Shown one piece after another: positions 16,480-24,955 of a DNA stretch of 64,000 nucleotides; position 1 is the first letter of the stretch; every line of letters begins with the position of its first letter. Origin of the DNA: DASYKT01 sp963718105 (GTDB taxonomy: Bacteria > Acidobacteriota > Blastocatellia > Pyrinomonadales > Pyrinomonadaceae); contig OY970352.1 of NCBI GenBank assembly GCA_963718105.1, forward strand, positions 4,774,001 to 4,838,000. Reading direction: 5' to 3'. A model generated the notes under the pieces. The model saw only the letters and a list, made by a program, of their open reading frames with translations, made no database searches and was not told where the DNA came from. A program made the position numbers and the translations under genes.

Positions 16480-16776
16480 TCAGACGACGCGAAATATCTC
16501 GCGATAGCCGCCATCCACGTTATCCATATAATTTTCCATGGCTTTTTCGGCTTCCGGGCTGGGCTTCATTTCGCTCATGCGCTTTTCAAATTCCGCCAGG
16601 CTCTCCGCCTCGGATTCGATCACGACCGTCCAATAGGTCGAAACGGCATCGACCAGAATACGCATCTTACCCATATTTTCTTCGCCGATCATCAGCGGCA
16701 TTGCCGTCTTGAATTGCTCGATCAAAACTTTGGCTTTGCCCGGTTTACAGCGAAATACGTCGCGGATCACTATCAT
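16480..16776 (-). CDS. Dimeric alpha-beta barrel protein (ABM/NIPSNAP-like)
   Basis: A 98-residue protein with the ferredoxin-like strand-helix pattern of the antibiotic-biosynthesis-monooxygenase/NIPSNAP superfamily: MIVIRDVFRCKPGKAKVLIE as strand plus helix, STYWTVVIESEAESLAEFEK as the second pair, and YREIFRVV as the last strand. Such proteins dimerise and some act on small aromatic substrates; many have no known role. AAGGAGAA precedes the start. It is separated from the cystatin gene by about 80 bases. Confidence 0.7.
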   Translation of the reverse strand: MIVIRDVFRCKPGKAKVLIEQFKTAMPLMIGEENMGKMRILVDAVSTYWTVVIESEAESLAEFEKRMSEMKPSPEAEKAMENYMDNVDGGYREIFRVV

Positions 16777-17273
16777 AAAAAAATTCTCCTTCTGTACTTT
16801 AATTTTTGAATTTTCAGAAGGGCGGTGTCAATCGACTAACGGTTTATTTACTGGGATGAGGTCAGAACCGGGAACGAAGTGACCGGGTTCTTTTAGTGAT
16901 TAGTTGCTAATGATTAACGAACTTTTTGCTATCTAAATTATTCATTTATCATTCACAAATTAAACATTACCGAAACCCGGTCACTGCGTTCCCGGTTCTG
17001 ACCTCTTATACGATAGCCCCCCTATCCATTTATGGGCAATGCTATTTTTAAAAGAAAAATCAAATTTTTGTTCCCCGGCATTTTTTGTGTTATTTCGTGT
17101 GGGTTTCGTGGTTCCCAGCCTAAATCATTTGTTACCTCACGCTTTAAGACTGTAACCATGAAATCACACCAAACGGCACGAACAAAGCCCGGAAAGAAAG
17201 CCCGGAAAGAAAGCCTGCGCTCGCTACTGACTTTCACGTCATCGCCGGAATTTTGCTAAAGTCTAGATAGGCG
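16777..17273. repeat. Family B palindromic element, copy B2, in a 497-base gap
   Basis: The core 16861-17002 has arms GTCAGAACCGGGAACG and CGTTCCCGGTTCTGAC, a compensated variant of copies B1 and B3 (A-to-T pair switch in both arms). To its right, TTTATGGGCAATGC (17028-17041) is the reverse of the GGCATTGCCCATA flank of the other copies, and TTTTGTGTTATTTCGTGTGG words follow. No gene is visible; promoters for the genes on both sides must lie here. Confidence 0.75.
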
Positions 17274-17924
17274 ATGGCAAGCGGGCAAGATTTTACACCG
17301 GCGTTGGGTTATGGATGGCTGACCAAATTTTTCGATCTGGCCATTCGGATCACGATGCCTGAAGTTGAGTTTCGCCGGCGCACGATAGAAGTTGTCGCGC
17401 CGCGTCCGGGCGAAACGATACTTAACTTCGGGTTTGGTACCGGGCAAAATTTGGTCCAGGTCAAGCGACGCTGTCCGGACGTGAAACTTTACGGGCTGGA
17501 GATCGATCCGAAAGTAAAAGCGATCGCGGAAAAAAAGCTGGCCCGGGCGAATGAGCAGGTCGATCTGCGTTTGTACGAGGGCGGAGTTTTCCCCTTCGAA
17601 GACGATTTTTTCGACAAGGTCGTCAGCTCGCTGGTCTTTCATCACCTGGACGCGGAAACCAAGCGCAACAGCCTGCGCGAATTGCACCGTATCTTAAAAC
17701 CGGGCGGTAAGCTGCTGATCTGCGATTTCGGCGAGGCAAAAAATTTCCTGATGCGCCTGGGCTATGGCTTGGTGCAATTGATCGACGGATTTGAAACCAC
17801 CCGCGACAATGTCGCAGGCAAGATACCCGCTTACATCACGGAGGCAGGCTTTCACGGCGCAAGGGAAGTCGGGTTTATCAATACGAGCCTGGGGACACTT
17901 AGCTACTATAAGGCCATAAAATGA
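17274..17924 (+). CDS. SAM-dependent methyltransferase (class I)
   Basis: A 216-residue Rossmann-fold methyltransferase. Motif I is LNFGFGTGQNLVQV, the acidic end of strand 2 that holds the ribose is GLEIDPKV, and the post-motif strand is VSSLVFHHLD, the layout of the UbiE/small-molecule group. The N-terminus (FTPALGYGWLTKFFDLAIRI) and the C-terminal QLIDGFETTRDNVAGKIPAY resemble enzymes annotated for lipids or quinones, but the substrate cannot be fixed. Its stop overlaps the start of the quinone oxidoreductase gene by four bases, so the two are co-translated. Confidence 0.82.
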   Translation: MASGQDFTPALGYGWLTKFFDLAIRITMPEVEFRRRTIEVVAPRPGETILNFGFGTGQNLVQVKRRCPDVKLYGLEIDPKVKAIAEKKLARANEQVDLRLYEGGVFPFEDDFFDKVVSSLVFHHLDAETKRNSLRELHRILKPGGKLLICDFGEAKNFLMRLGYGLVQLIDGFETTRDNVAGKIPAYITEAGFHGAREVGFINTSLGTLSYYKAIK

Positions 17925-18919
17925 AAGCGGTCTGGATAAAAGAATTTGGCGAGTTGGAAAACCTCGAAGTTCGCGACGTAGAGCGCCCGGCGGCGCCCGC
18001 AGGTGAAGAGGTGCTGGTGCGCATACGCGCGGCCGGATTGAACCGCGCCGATCTTTTGCAGGTCAAAGGGCTCTACGCCGCGCCGCCCGGATACCCGCAG
18101 GAAATTCCCGGGCTGGAATTTGCCGGTGACGTGGCCGAAGTGGGCGAGGCCGTCACGACTTTTAAACCCGGCGACCGTGTTTTCGGGATCACCGCCGGTG
18201 GCGCGCAGGCGGAATATCTCTCGACCAGAGAATCTCTGCTGGTCAAAATTCCGGTAAATTTGAATTACACAGAGGCCGCCGCTATCCCCGAAGCTTTTAT
18301 CACCGCGCACGATGCGGTATTTACGCAAGCGGGTTTAAAAGCAGGCGAGACACTGCTGATACATGCGGTCGGATCGGGCGTCGGGCTGGCCGCGCTGCAA
18401 CTGGCAAAAGCAAATTCTGCGTGGGTCATCGGCACTTCGCGTACGGCGGACAAACTTAAAGCCTGTAAAAAACTAGGGCTTGATGAAGCAATTTTGACAG
18501 ATGGCGAAATGGATTTCGCGGAAGTAATTAAAGAAAAAACCAGCGGCCGCGGCGCCAACGTCATTCTCGATCTGGTCGGCGCAAAATATTTTTCGGCTAA
18601 CCTGCAGAGCCTGGCACAGAAGGGGCGGCTGATGCTGGTGGGTTTGACGAGCGGGGCAACTGCCGAGTTTAACATGGGGCTTGCGCTTCACAAGCGGGCC
18701 ACAATTACCGGTACGGTTTTGCGCGCGCGTCCGGATGAAGAAAAAGCCGAGGCTACCAAAGCGTTTGCCGAACAGGTCGTTCCCTTGTTTGAAAACGGCA
18801 AATTAAAGCCAAATGTGGACAAAGTATTTCCGCTTGATGACGTTCAGGCGGCGTATAAATATCTAGGATCTAACGCGAGTTTTGGAAAGGTAGTGCTGGA
18901 AATTCAGGACCCGACCTGA
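17921..18919 (+). CDS. NADPH:quinone oxidoreductase (zeta-crystallin type, MDR superfamily)
   Basis: A 332-residue medium-chain dehydrogenase/reductase without the catalytic zinc ligands. The substrate domain has LNRADLLQVKGLYAAPPGYP and IPGLEFAGDVAEVG, typical of quinone reductases of the QOR group. The cofactor site is in LLIHAVGSGVGLAALQLAKA, with a G-S-G-V-G variant of the AxxGGVG motif. It reduces quinones or similar enones with NADPH in the cytoplasm. ATGA overlap with the methyltransferase gene indicates an operon. The 3' end overlaps by 16 bases the convergent small gene. Confidence 0.88.
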   Translation: MKAVWIKEFGELENLEVRDVERPAAPAGEEVLVRIRAAGLNRADLLQVKGLYAAPPGYPQEIPGLEFAGDVAEVGEAVTTFKPGDRVFGITAGGAQAEYLSTRESLLVKIPVNLNYTEAAAIPEAFITAHDAVFTQAGLKAGETLLIHAVGSGVGLAALQLAKANSAWVIGTSRTADKLKACKKLGLDEAILTDGEMDFAEVIKEKTSGRGANVILDLVGAKYFSANLQSLAQKGRLMLVGLTSGATAEFNMGLALHKRATITGTVLRARPDEEKAEATKAFAEQVVPLFENGKLKPNVDKVFPLDDVQAAYKYLGSNASFGKVVLEIQDPT

Positions 18920-19182
18920 GCGGCCAGGACGCGTTCGGCGGTTTCATCGGTCACGATGACGAGGCCGAAAATCCCTTCGGCATCGAGCACATTACGGCAC
19001 TCGATCGCCTGCTCATAGGTCAGATGACGTACGGTACGGTCACCCGCGCCAATGACGGCCCAGCGCGCGGCATTTAATTCATTTTCGGGCAACTCATTTT
19101 CAGGCGATTCATCTTTCGAAGCAGCGGTTTCTGCCGGGGCAACTTTGTCTTCCGGTAAAATTTTTTCTATTTCATTCGACAT
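18904..19182 (-). CDS. Small hypothetical protein
   Basis: A 92-residue protein. The first 40 residues are acidic and disordered with a short repeat (ENELPENELNAA). The remaining 50 form a compact unit with ARWAVIGAGDRTVRHLTYEQ and GLVIVTDETAERVLAA. I do not recognise it. The predicted strand-helix-strand pattern and the absence of a leader suggest a cytoplasmic adaptor. The convergent overlap with the reductase gene is short and common in this genome. Confidence 0.55.
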   Translation of the reverse strand: MSNEIEKILPEDKVAPAETAASKDESPENELPENELNAARWAVIGAGDRTVRHLTYEQAIECRNVLDAEGIFGLVIVTDETAERVLAAQVGS

Positions 19183-19585
19183 TTTTTCAGGTAAAACAAT
19201 AAAAAGGCACTCTCAAATTTTGCTGTACCTGAATTTTACAATCTCCGATCGGCAAAACAAAATACATTTTGTAACTAATAAAAAGGTTAAACGGATCTGG
19301 TTTCCATAAAATCGTTTTAAGTGGAGTGCTTAAAACCTGGGAGTGCAGTAACCCGGTCGCGCTTTAAGTCAGTAGCGCTTGCGTCAGCAAGTGCGTGCTT
19401 GCGGTTTTACGCATCTGCTAACGCAGACGCTACTGACAAGCCTGCATTATCCTGCCGACGCTCCAGGTTTACGGACATATAGCCACGGAAAGTGCCCCGG
19501 CCCAAAACAAAAATTTCCGCCCAAAGCATATTTTTCCCCGTGTGTGACATCATAATCTGGGATAATCAATTTCGACTGGAAAATA
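19183..19585. repeat. Family B variant (GTCAGTAGCG) inside a 403-base gap
   Basis: 19368-19436 is a palindromic element with arms GTCAGTAGCG and CGCTACTGAC; inside the left arm CTTGC-GTCA-GCAAG forms its own hairpin. It is nested in a wider imperfect inverted repeat, AAACCTGGGAGTGC (about 19332) with GACGCTCCAGGTTT (about 19458). No gene is visible; the promoter of the VWFA gene should be near 19500-19580 but is not obvious. Confidence 0.7.
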
Positions 19586-20710
19586 ATGCGCGACTGCTTA
19601 AACACATTTGTATTAGTTATTTGCATCTTTTTTACTGGCTTTGCTGCCTACGGGCAGTCCGGCGCGGCGCGTCCTACTCCTACGCCCGAACCCCCGGAAG
19701 ACCAGGTAGACAAAGTATTTACCGAAGAGATCAGGCTTAACATCTCAGCCTTTAACGAAAAAGGCGCATTTGTCACTGACGTAAAAAAAGAAGACCTGGT
19801 GATCACGGAAGACGGCCGCATTCACCAGGCTGACAGCCTGCGCCGCGTTCCGGCGAGCGTGCTGATCATCGTCGACACCGGCGGCGAAGAGCGCCGGATA
19901 AAAGGGCTGACCGCGACCCGCCAGGTCGCCAAAAGCATGGTCAGCGCGTTAAGCGCCGATGATTCCGTGGCCGTGATGGAATTTAACGATAAGGCCAACA
20001 TCCTGGCGGAATGGACCTCGGACAAAACACAACTGCTGGAGATCCTTACTAAAAAGCTCGGCTTTGGCCACCGGGCGCGGCTGGCGCTGGCGCTGGAAAC
20101 GGCGGTCAAATTTATGGAACGCGCTCCGCTCGAAAATCGCCACATCGTACTGATCACCGATGGCGTGGACAGCACCGCCACTCCGCAGGAAAAAGCCGCC
20201 GCGATAAGAAACGTTCTTTCCACGAATATCAACGTCCACGTGCTCAGCTATACGCTGATGGAGCGAAACGATCTGCTCGTAAATAAAGGCGGCATATTCC
20301 AGAAAGGCGAACCTACGCCAAAAAGATTGCCGGAAGAGGTGGTCATAACCATGCCCGGGCCGGTCCAGGATTTGCTGCGGTTACCACGCCTCGGTTCCAT
20401 CAATATGGATAAGGCAATGATCCGCAAACAAAAAGAACGCTCCGCCGCGTTGAAGAAAAGCGAAGCCGAACTCACGGAGCTTTCAGACAGCACTAACGGA
20501 GAGATGTTTTTGCCCGAAACTACCGAAGAAATGCAGGAAAAGACCGCGGTGCTGGCAAAAAATATCGATTCGCAATACACACTTACCTACACGCCCAAGC
20601 GCCCGCTAAATGAGGTGGAACAGGAAGAAACACGCACCATCGAGGTGACCTCGCGCCGCCCCGGCCTGGCCATACAAGGCAGGCGAAAACTGGTGGTGAA
20701 AAAACAGTAA
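19586..20710 (+). CDS. VWFA-related secreted protein of the acidobacterial type
   Basis: A 374-residue protein with signal peptide (residues 1-24, GFAAYGQ) and a Pro/Thr-rich spacer. Residues about 45-95 form a strand-rich region (RLNISAFNEKGAFVTDVKKE), and residues about 95-330 a von Willebrand A domain. The metal site is degenerate: DTGGEERR replaces DxSxS, while a conserved Asp stays in VLITDGVDS. This combination is the VWFA-related family found in large numbers in Acidobacteriota. It probably mediates adhesion or envelope assembly; the partner is unknown. Behind it begins the longest gene-free stretch of the window. Confidence 0.85.
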   Translation: MRDCLNTFVLVICIFFTGFAAYGQSGAARPTPTPEPPEDQVDKVFTEEIRLNISAFNEKGAFVTDVKKEDLVITEDGRIHQADSLRRVPASVLIIVDTGGEERRIKGLTATRQVAKSMVSALSADDSVAVMEFNDKANILAEWTSDKTQLLEILTKKLGFGHRARLALALETAVKFMERAPLENRHIVLITDGVDSTATPQEKAAAIRNVLSTNINVHVLSYTLMERNDLLVNKGGIFQKGEPTPKRLPEEVVITMPGPVQDLLRLPRLGSINMDKAMIRKQKERSAALKKSEAELTELSDSTNGEMFLPETTEEMQEKTAVLAKNIDSQYTLTYTPKRPLNEVEQEETRTIEVTSRRPGLAIQGRRKLVVKKQ

Positions 20711-20850
20711 TCCAGAGTCTAGAGAGTCCGTAGAGTTTAGAGAGTTTAGAGAGTTTATAGAGTCTAGAGAGTTTATAGAGTCCAGAGAGTCTTGCGTAAA
20801 AACTCGACTCAAGACTCAATAGACTCTACGGACTCTCTAAACTCTATAAA
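20711..20850. repeat. Word-type inverted repeat of GAGAGTTTA units
   Basis: The left side is a near-tandem array of 9-11 base words (GAGAGTCTA, GAGAGTTTA, TAGAGTCCA). The right side carries the complement: GACTCAATAGACTCTACGGA, then CTCTCTAAACTCTATAAAC. The outer ends pair as a hairpin. There is no coding capacity. It belongs to the same style as the gap elements at 28794 and 43519, though the words differ. Confidence 0.7.
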
Positions 20851-20989
20851 CTTGTTTTTTTGGTCTGTTTGCGGCGGCGGGTATCCACTCGCGGTGACGC
20901 TTCACCGCGCGGCGGCCATCCGTGGTTTTTAGGCGGAGATGAAATCCTGTACTACACGCTTAGCCGTTTTTCATTTGGTTTTACAAGCG

Positions 20990-21235
20990 CGACATGCGAG
21001 GAGAAATCGGGCGGGAACAGGCCTCGCAGCGGTTGGCCCGAATTAATTTTTCACCTGACGTCACGAGCAGAACGCAGGCTAGCCTTAAATACAGGGTTTA
21101 TGCCCGCAGAGCGCTAAAGCATACGATGCGGGTTTGCTATGACTTTCAGAGGCAGCAGCCCTTGGTTCAGCCGCCTCCCGGGCTGCCAAGCATGCCCGGC
21201 GTGCACAGCCCAAACCGTGTGGTTTGACCCGCGCA
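20990..21235 (+). ncRNA. Candidate structured RNA with interleaved stems
   Basis: In a 1-kb gap without credible ORFs, several perfect stems lie in order and interleave. GCGAGG (20996) pairs CCTCGC (21022), while TCGGGC (21007) pairs GCCCGA (21036), a pseudoknot. CCCGCA (21103) pairs TGCGGG (21127). GAGGC (21149) pairs GCCTC (21173), while GCAGCCC (21155) pairs GGGCTGC (21180), again a pseudoknot. CAAACC-GTGT-GGTTTG closes at 21211-21226. I could not match it to tmRNA, RNase P, SRP or 6S RNA landmarks. Strand is assumed. It could be a lineage-specific RNA or decayed mobile DNA. Confidence 0.35.
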
Positions 21236-21361
21236 CCGCAAACAGAGCTTCATCATATTAATGTTGGATGAAGATGGCGAGAGAGGATTTGGGTGAATTG
21301 GCAGAGTTTTCAGAGTTAGCCGGGTTAGCAGAGTTTGGTGTTATTTGTGGTTTGGGTGCGG

Positions 21362-21532
21362 GTCAGTAGCGTCGGCGTTAGCCGATGCGTCTCATATCGG
21401 GCCACGCATCGGCTAACGCCGACGCTACTGACAAGAACCCGGTCGCTACCGCTCGCGGTTCTGACAAGAACGCATCGGCTGACGCCGACGCTACTGACAA
21501 GAGCTAATGCGGGCAGGATGCCCGCGCTCCAT
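21362..21532. repeat. Cluster of family B variants and a half family A element
   Basis: 21362-21432 is a full inverted pair with arms GTCAGTAGCGTCGGCG and CGCCGACGCTACTGAC, with hairpins CGGC-GTTA-GCCG within the arms. It is followed by a half copy with CGGTTCTGAC (around 21455) and another GCTACTGAC half copy ending at 21498. The cluster ends with a single family A arm (GCGGGC-AGGAT-GCCCGC, then GCTCC, 21508-21530). Half copies side by side suggest repeated insertion or recombination at one site. Confidence 0.75.
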
Positions 21533-21764
21533 AGAACCACCCCGTCACGCGGAGCGCGCGCCACCCCTCCTTCGTAAGGAGGGGAGTTTTAGGAATTAAC
21601 TACGAATTACACGAAAAACACTAACCGGAAGCCCGGCCGCTACAAACGCGCAACCTGACATTTCTTTCTCCCGTATACAAATTTAGATAAAGTTGTAACC
21701 AATTAGAGCTATCAAACGTCTTTTAGGCGAAATCTATCCGGATCGGATCTGACAAAAAGACCTA

Positions 21765-22439
21765 ATGGGATACCCGACAGCCTGGGAAAACGACCTGATA
21801 ATGCCGCGCGCTGAGACGAACAGCACGGAGGCAGCAGTGTGTCCGGACACAACCTCTGACACCTCCGGCACCTCGGATGGACGCCTGGTCGAGCTGGTTT
21901 TGGCCGGTGACGAAACGGCTTTTGAACAATTGTTCGAGAGATATAAACGGCTGGTGGGCGCCACCGCGGCCCGTTATTTTCAGCAGCCGGAGCAGATCGA
22001 GGAAATGATCCAGATCACTTTTGCCAAGGTGTTTTTCGAGTTGAAAAACTTTCGCGGGCGGCATGATTTTTCGCTTGCCAGTTGGCTGGGCCGGATCACG
22101 ACCAACGCCTGTCTTAATACGCTCCGCACAAAAAAATGCCGCGCGGAGAGCCAGTTAGGTGAAATACAGAAAGCTGAGATCAACAAGTTTCTTACCGCGG
22201 GGCTGCATAGCAGCCGCAGCGAGATGGGTACGGAAGACAGCCTGGTAAAACGCGATCTGGCGGAAAAACTCCTGTCGAACCTGCCGGCCGAAGACCGCGC
22301 TCTTTTGCAGATGTTGTATGTCGAGGAAAAAAATATCGGAGAAGTATCGGTGATCACCGGCTGGTCCGTATCGAACGTGAAAGTCCGGGCACACCGCGCG
22401 CGGAAAACACTGAGAAAAGTTCTGCGTAAATTTTTGTAA
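21765..22439 (+). CDS. ECF-type RNA polymerase sigma factor
   Basis: A 224-residue sigma-70 family protein with only regions 2 and 4. Region 2 (about residues 45-120) contains AFEQLFERYKRLVGATAARY and FRGRHDFSLASWLGRITTNA; region 4 (about 175-222) has LPAEDRALLQMLYVEEKNIG and the helix-turn-helix TGWSVSNVKVRAHRARKTL. A 40-residue acidic N-terminal extension precedes region 2. It should direct polymerase to an extracytoplasmic-stress regulon. The next gene, 70 bases on, encodes a single-pass membrane protein that may be its anti-sigma factor, and a secreted protein follows. Confidence 0.9.
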   Translation: MGYPTAWENDLIMPRAETNSTEAAVCPDTTSDTSGTSDGRLVELVLAGDETAFEQLFERYKRLVGATAARYFQQPEQIEEMIQITFAKVFFELKNFRGRHDFSLASWLGRITTNACLNTLRTKKCRAESQLGEIQKAEINKFLTAGLHSSRSEMGTEDSLVKRDLAEKLLSNLPAEDRALLQMLYVEEKNIGEVSVITGWSVSNVKVRAHRARKTLRKVLRKFL

Positions 22440-22509
22440 CCGTTCGGCGATACCGAACGTCTTTTGGACGGCGAACATTTTTGCCTAACATTTTGGCCGG
22501 GTATTTTGA

Positions 22510-23265
22510 GTGAAAATGAAAAAGCACGAATTACAAGATGAACAATTAGACCAGGCGGGCCGCAAACTGCTGGAAATAAGTAGGATACAGGATAGCGAAC
22601 TGGAAAGGATAGTCTCCGCGCCGCATCTTTTTTCTGCTATTAAAAACCGCGTCAGGGCCGAAGAAGGCGCAAAACCCGCGGCAGGTCTTAATTGGCGAGC
22701 TGTTTTTTCATTTTTATCGCAGCCAAATGCGGCAGCGGCCTTTGCCGCCCTTTTGATCGCGGTGTTTGCGTTTGGCGGGTTCTATCTTTACTCACGCCAG
22801 GCGTTACCGCCGGGACCGATTGCAGGGGTGACGGCGAATAATTCGCAGCCCAAAATGGCGAAAAAGCCGGAGCAGGTAGTTCAGGCGTCTTTACCGGGTG
22901 ATAACGGGCCCGCGCGCGCCGCCGTGGATCCCACAGGGGACGAGATTCCGGCACAGCCAAAGGCCGCTATTTATCGCCCGGCCTATAAGACGGAGCCGAG
23001 CACGGCCAAAGTAAGTTACCGGAAAAAAGCGGGGGATCGGGAAGCAGTCCATTACGAATCGGATGGTGAGTTTTATCCGCTTACTTTTACCGGCGGCTCA
23101 AATGAGATCGCGCCGGGAGCGCAGATAGTCAGGGTAGAGCTGCCGCGCTCGTCGCTGTTTTCGATGGGCGTCGATCTGCCGGATGACAACCGGACGGGCA
23201 CTGTCAAAGCCGATCTTTTGATAAGCTCGGACGGCGTGGCCAGGGGCTTTCGTTTAGTCAAATAA
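22510..23265 (+). CDS. Putative anti-sigma factor, single-pass membrane protein
   Basis: A 251-residue protein: a charged cytoplasmic N-terminus (residues 1-70), one membrane span (about residues 77-97, AAFAALLIAVFAFGGFYLYS) and a 150-residue outside part rich in Pro, Lys and Ala that ends in a small domain (FYPLTFTGGSNEIAPGAQIV, RVELPRSSLFSMG). No zinc-binding HxxxCxxC is present, so it is not a classical ZAS anti-sigma, and the role rests on its position right behind the sigma gene. The genes 21765, 22510 and 23300 are on one strand with short gaps and probably form an operon. Confidence 0.65.
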   Translation: MKMKKHELQDEQLDQAGRKLLEISRIQDSELERIVSAPHLFSAIKNRVRAEEGAKPAAGLNWRAVFSFLSQPNAAAAFAALLIAVFAFGGFYLYSRQALPPGPIAGVTANNSQPKMAKKPEQVVQASLPGDNGPARAAVDPTGDEIPAQPKAAIYRPAYKTEPSTAKVSYRKKAGDREAVHYESDGEFYPLTFTGGSNEIAPGAQIVRVELPRSSLFSMGVDLPDDNRTGTVKADLLISSDGVARGFRLVK

Positions 23266-23299
23266 TTTTTGAATTTTACAGGCACAGTTTAGGAGAAAA

Positions 23300-24427
23300 G
23301 TGATGAAATATTTATTGACAATTTTATTTATCGGCGGGTGCATCGTGGTCACCAAAGGGCAAACGGAGATCAGGGCCGCGCAGGTAATGGACACCAAAAT
23401 ATATACGGAACTATTGGCGAGCTCGGAAAAAGTGGTCAAGGGCGCGCCGTTTTATGCCGAGGTTTCGAACGAAAGCGTGCAGACACTCTCTGACGGCAAC
23501 CGCATCGTGCGCACCTCCAATTCGAAAATGTATCGCGACAGCGAAGGGCGTTTTCGCCGTGACGGCGCGGTAAATTCGGGCGCCAGCACGATGGTCGGAT
23601 ATTATTCCGGCGTGATGACGACGACCATTACGGATCCGGTTTCCGGGACCAAATTTATTCTGAACGACAAGGATAAAACCGTTCGCAAGTGGGCGATCAA
23701 AGCGCCGTTCGCATTCAAGGGTGAAGACTATGAAAAATTGCGTACGAAGTTTAAGGAATTGTCCACCACGGATTCGAAAATGTCTCCGCAGGCGATGATG
23801 GAACTGGAAAAAACGCTGGCCGCACAAGGGAAAACGATGACCATTGTGACCACGCCTTCGGCGCAGTCGCCGGCGGCGCAGGCCGAACTGGAAAAAGCTT
23901 TGGTGAGCGGTAAGATCGCCGTCGCTACCACCGCGCCGTCTGTGGGGCAGGGCGGGGGCGAATTAACCGTGCTGCACGCCCGCGAGGGCAGCAACTATGC
24001 GTTCAATACCGAATCACTGGGAACGAAAAACATCGAGGGTGTAGAAGCCGAAGGAACGCGCAACGTCACCACCATTCCGGCAGGCGCGATCGGCAACGAA
24101 CGCCCGATAGAGATCGTTTATGAAAAATGGTATTCCAAGGACCTGCAGCTCATCGTTTATTCCAAGCACAGCGATCCGCGCTATGGCGACCAGGTCTATA
24201 AGCTGACCAATATCAGCCGCAACGAACCGGACCCGTCGGTTTTCGTAGTGCCGGGCGATTACAAAACGCAGGCCGAAGGTTACGCGCCGGCCGCCCCCCG
24301 TTCGGCTTACCGGATAGCGACGGCCGCTTCGCCGGCTCCTGTGGCCGCACAAGGCACCGCGCCGACTCCTGCCGCAGCCCCGACCGTTACAGTCAAGGCC
24401 CCTGCCGCCCCGAAAAAAGCGCAATAG
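23300..24427 (+). CDS. Secreted hypothetical protein of the ECF locus
   Basis: A 375-residue exported protein (signal peptide to about KGQTE). The middle is beta-rich and includes RTSNSKMYRDSEGRFRRDGA, VSGTKFILNDKDKT, and later IEIVYEKWYSKDLQLIVYSK, a layout seen in many uncharacterised Acidobacteriota proteins. The C-terminus is Ala/Pro-rich (APAAPRSAYR to the end) and probably disordered. No enzyme motif is visible. GGAGAAAAGTGATG gives a good ribosome site. A clear terminator 40 bases later closes the operon with the sigma and anti-sigma genes, so it may be the sensor or main target of that system. Confidence 0.6.
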   Translation: MMKYLLTILFIGGCIVVTKGQTEIRAAQVMDTKIYTELLASSEKVVKGAPFYAEVSNESVQTLSDGNRIVRTSNSKMYRDSEGRFRRDGAVNSGASTMVGYYSGVMTTTITDPVSGTKFILNDKDKTVRKWAIKAPFAFKGEDYEKLRTKFKELSTTDSKMSPQAMMELEKTLAAQGKTMTIVTTPSAQSPAAQAELEKALVSGKIAVATTAPSVGQGGGELTVLHAREGSNYAFNTESLGTKNIEGVEAEGTRNVTTIPAGAIGNERPIEIVYEKWYSKDLQLIVYSKHSDPRYGDQVYKLTNISRNEPDPSVFVVPGDYKTQAEGYAPAAPRSAYRIATAASPAPVAAQGTAPTPAAAPTVTVKAPAAPKKAQ

Positions 24428-24462
24428 TTTTTGATGTTATAGGTTGAGTACTGCCAATTTGC

Positions 24463-24494
24463 CGGGCGCTCCACAAGGGGCGCCATTTTTTTTT
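24463..24494 (+). terminator. Intrinsic terminator closing the ECF operon
   Basis: GGCGC-TCCACAAGGG-GCGCC followed by ATTTTTTTTT, 35 bases behind the stop at 24427. Confidence 0.8.
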
Positions 24495-24563
24495 GCGGAT
24501 GCCGCTTACGCAATTTTACACGCTCGTATCGTTCAATTCCTGAGTTAGTTTGCACAAAACGAT

Positions 24564-24941
24564 ATGAGAAAAACTGTCCTGCTGCTATTAATTGCTCCGG
24601 CCTTATGTTTATGCACGTTTGCGCAGAAGAATACGCCCGCGCGCTGCCCTAAAGTCTCCGTGGAAACCTCATTTATTTCCGTGATCGACGGATACCCGAT
24701 GACCTTTAGCGCTAAAGTAACGGGCGTGGGTAAATCAAAACTGCGATACCGCTGGACAGTCTTAAATGGCGAGATACTTGAGGGGCAGGGAACTCCCGAA
24801 ATAAAGGTCGACACACTTGGTTATCAAGGCGAGAAGATCAAAGCGGCAGTTACGATTACAGGTTTAAGCAGACGCTGCCGAAACCGGGCCTCCGCGACCG
24901 GTTTTGTGAAACCCAAGCCTTATTTAAATGAACCCAATTAA
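24564..24941 (+). CDS. Secreted PKD/Ig-like single-domain protein
   Basis: A 125-residue protein with signal peptide (residues 1-20, CTFAQ) and one Ig/PKD-like sandwich domain: MTFSAKVTGVGKSKLRYRWT then VLNGEILEGQGTPEIKVDT has the YxW-x-G pattern with GQGT. Two cysteines (in ARCPKVS and RRCRNRA) could form a disulphide that clamps the domain ends. It is a paralogue of the protein at 27356 (shared CPxxSV, WTV-GG/GE-I, GQGTP). Function unknown; a binding or structural module in the envelope is likely. Confidence 0.65.
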   Translation: MRKTVLLLLIAPALCLCTFAQKNTPARCPKVSVETSFISVIDGYPMTFSAKVTGVGKSKLRYRWTVLNGEILEGQGTPEIKVDTLGYQGEKIKAAVTITGLSRRCRNRASATGFVKPKPYLNEPN

Positions 24942-24955
24942 TTACATTAATTTCG

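Noticed and set aside
20711..20850. CRISPR-like array because of regular short repeats
   Set aside because: Units are 9-11 bases without spacers, and the right half is the inverse complement of the left; no cas gene is near.
20860..21227. Two overlapping short ORFs in the 1-kb gap
   Set aside because: They lack ribosome sites and domain features; the region is better explained as structured or non-coding DNA.
20990..21235. tmRNA, RNase P RNA, SRP RNA or 6S RNA
   Set aside because: No CCA-ended tRNA-like ends, no GAGGAAAGTCCGGGC-like core, no GGAAGGAAGCA-like SRP loop, and stems are interleaved unlike 6S RNA.
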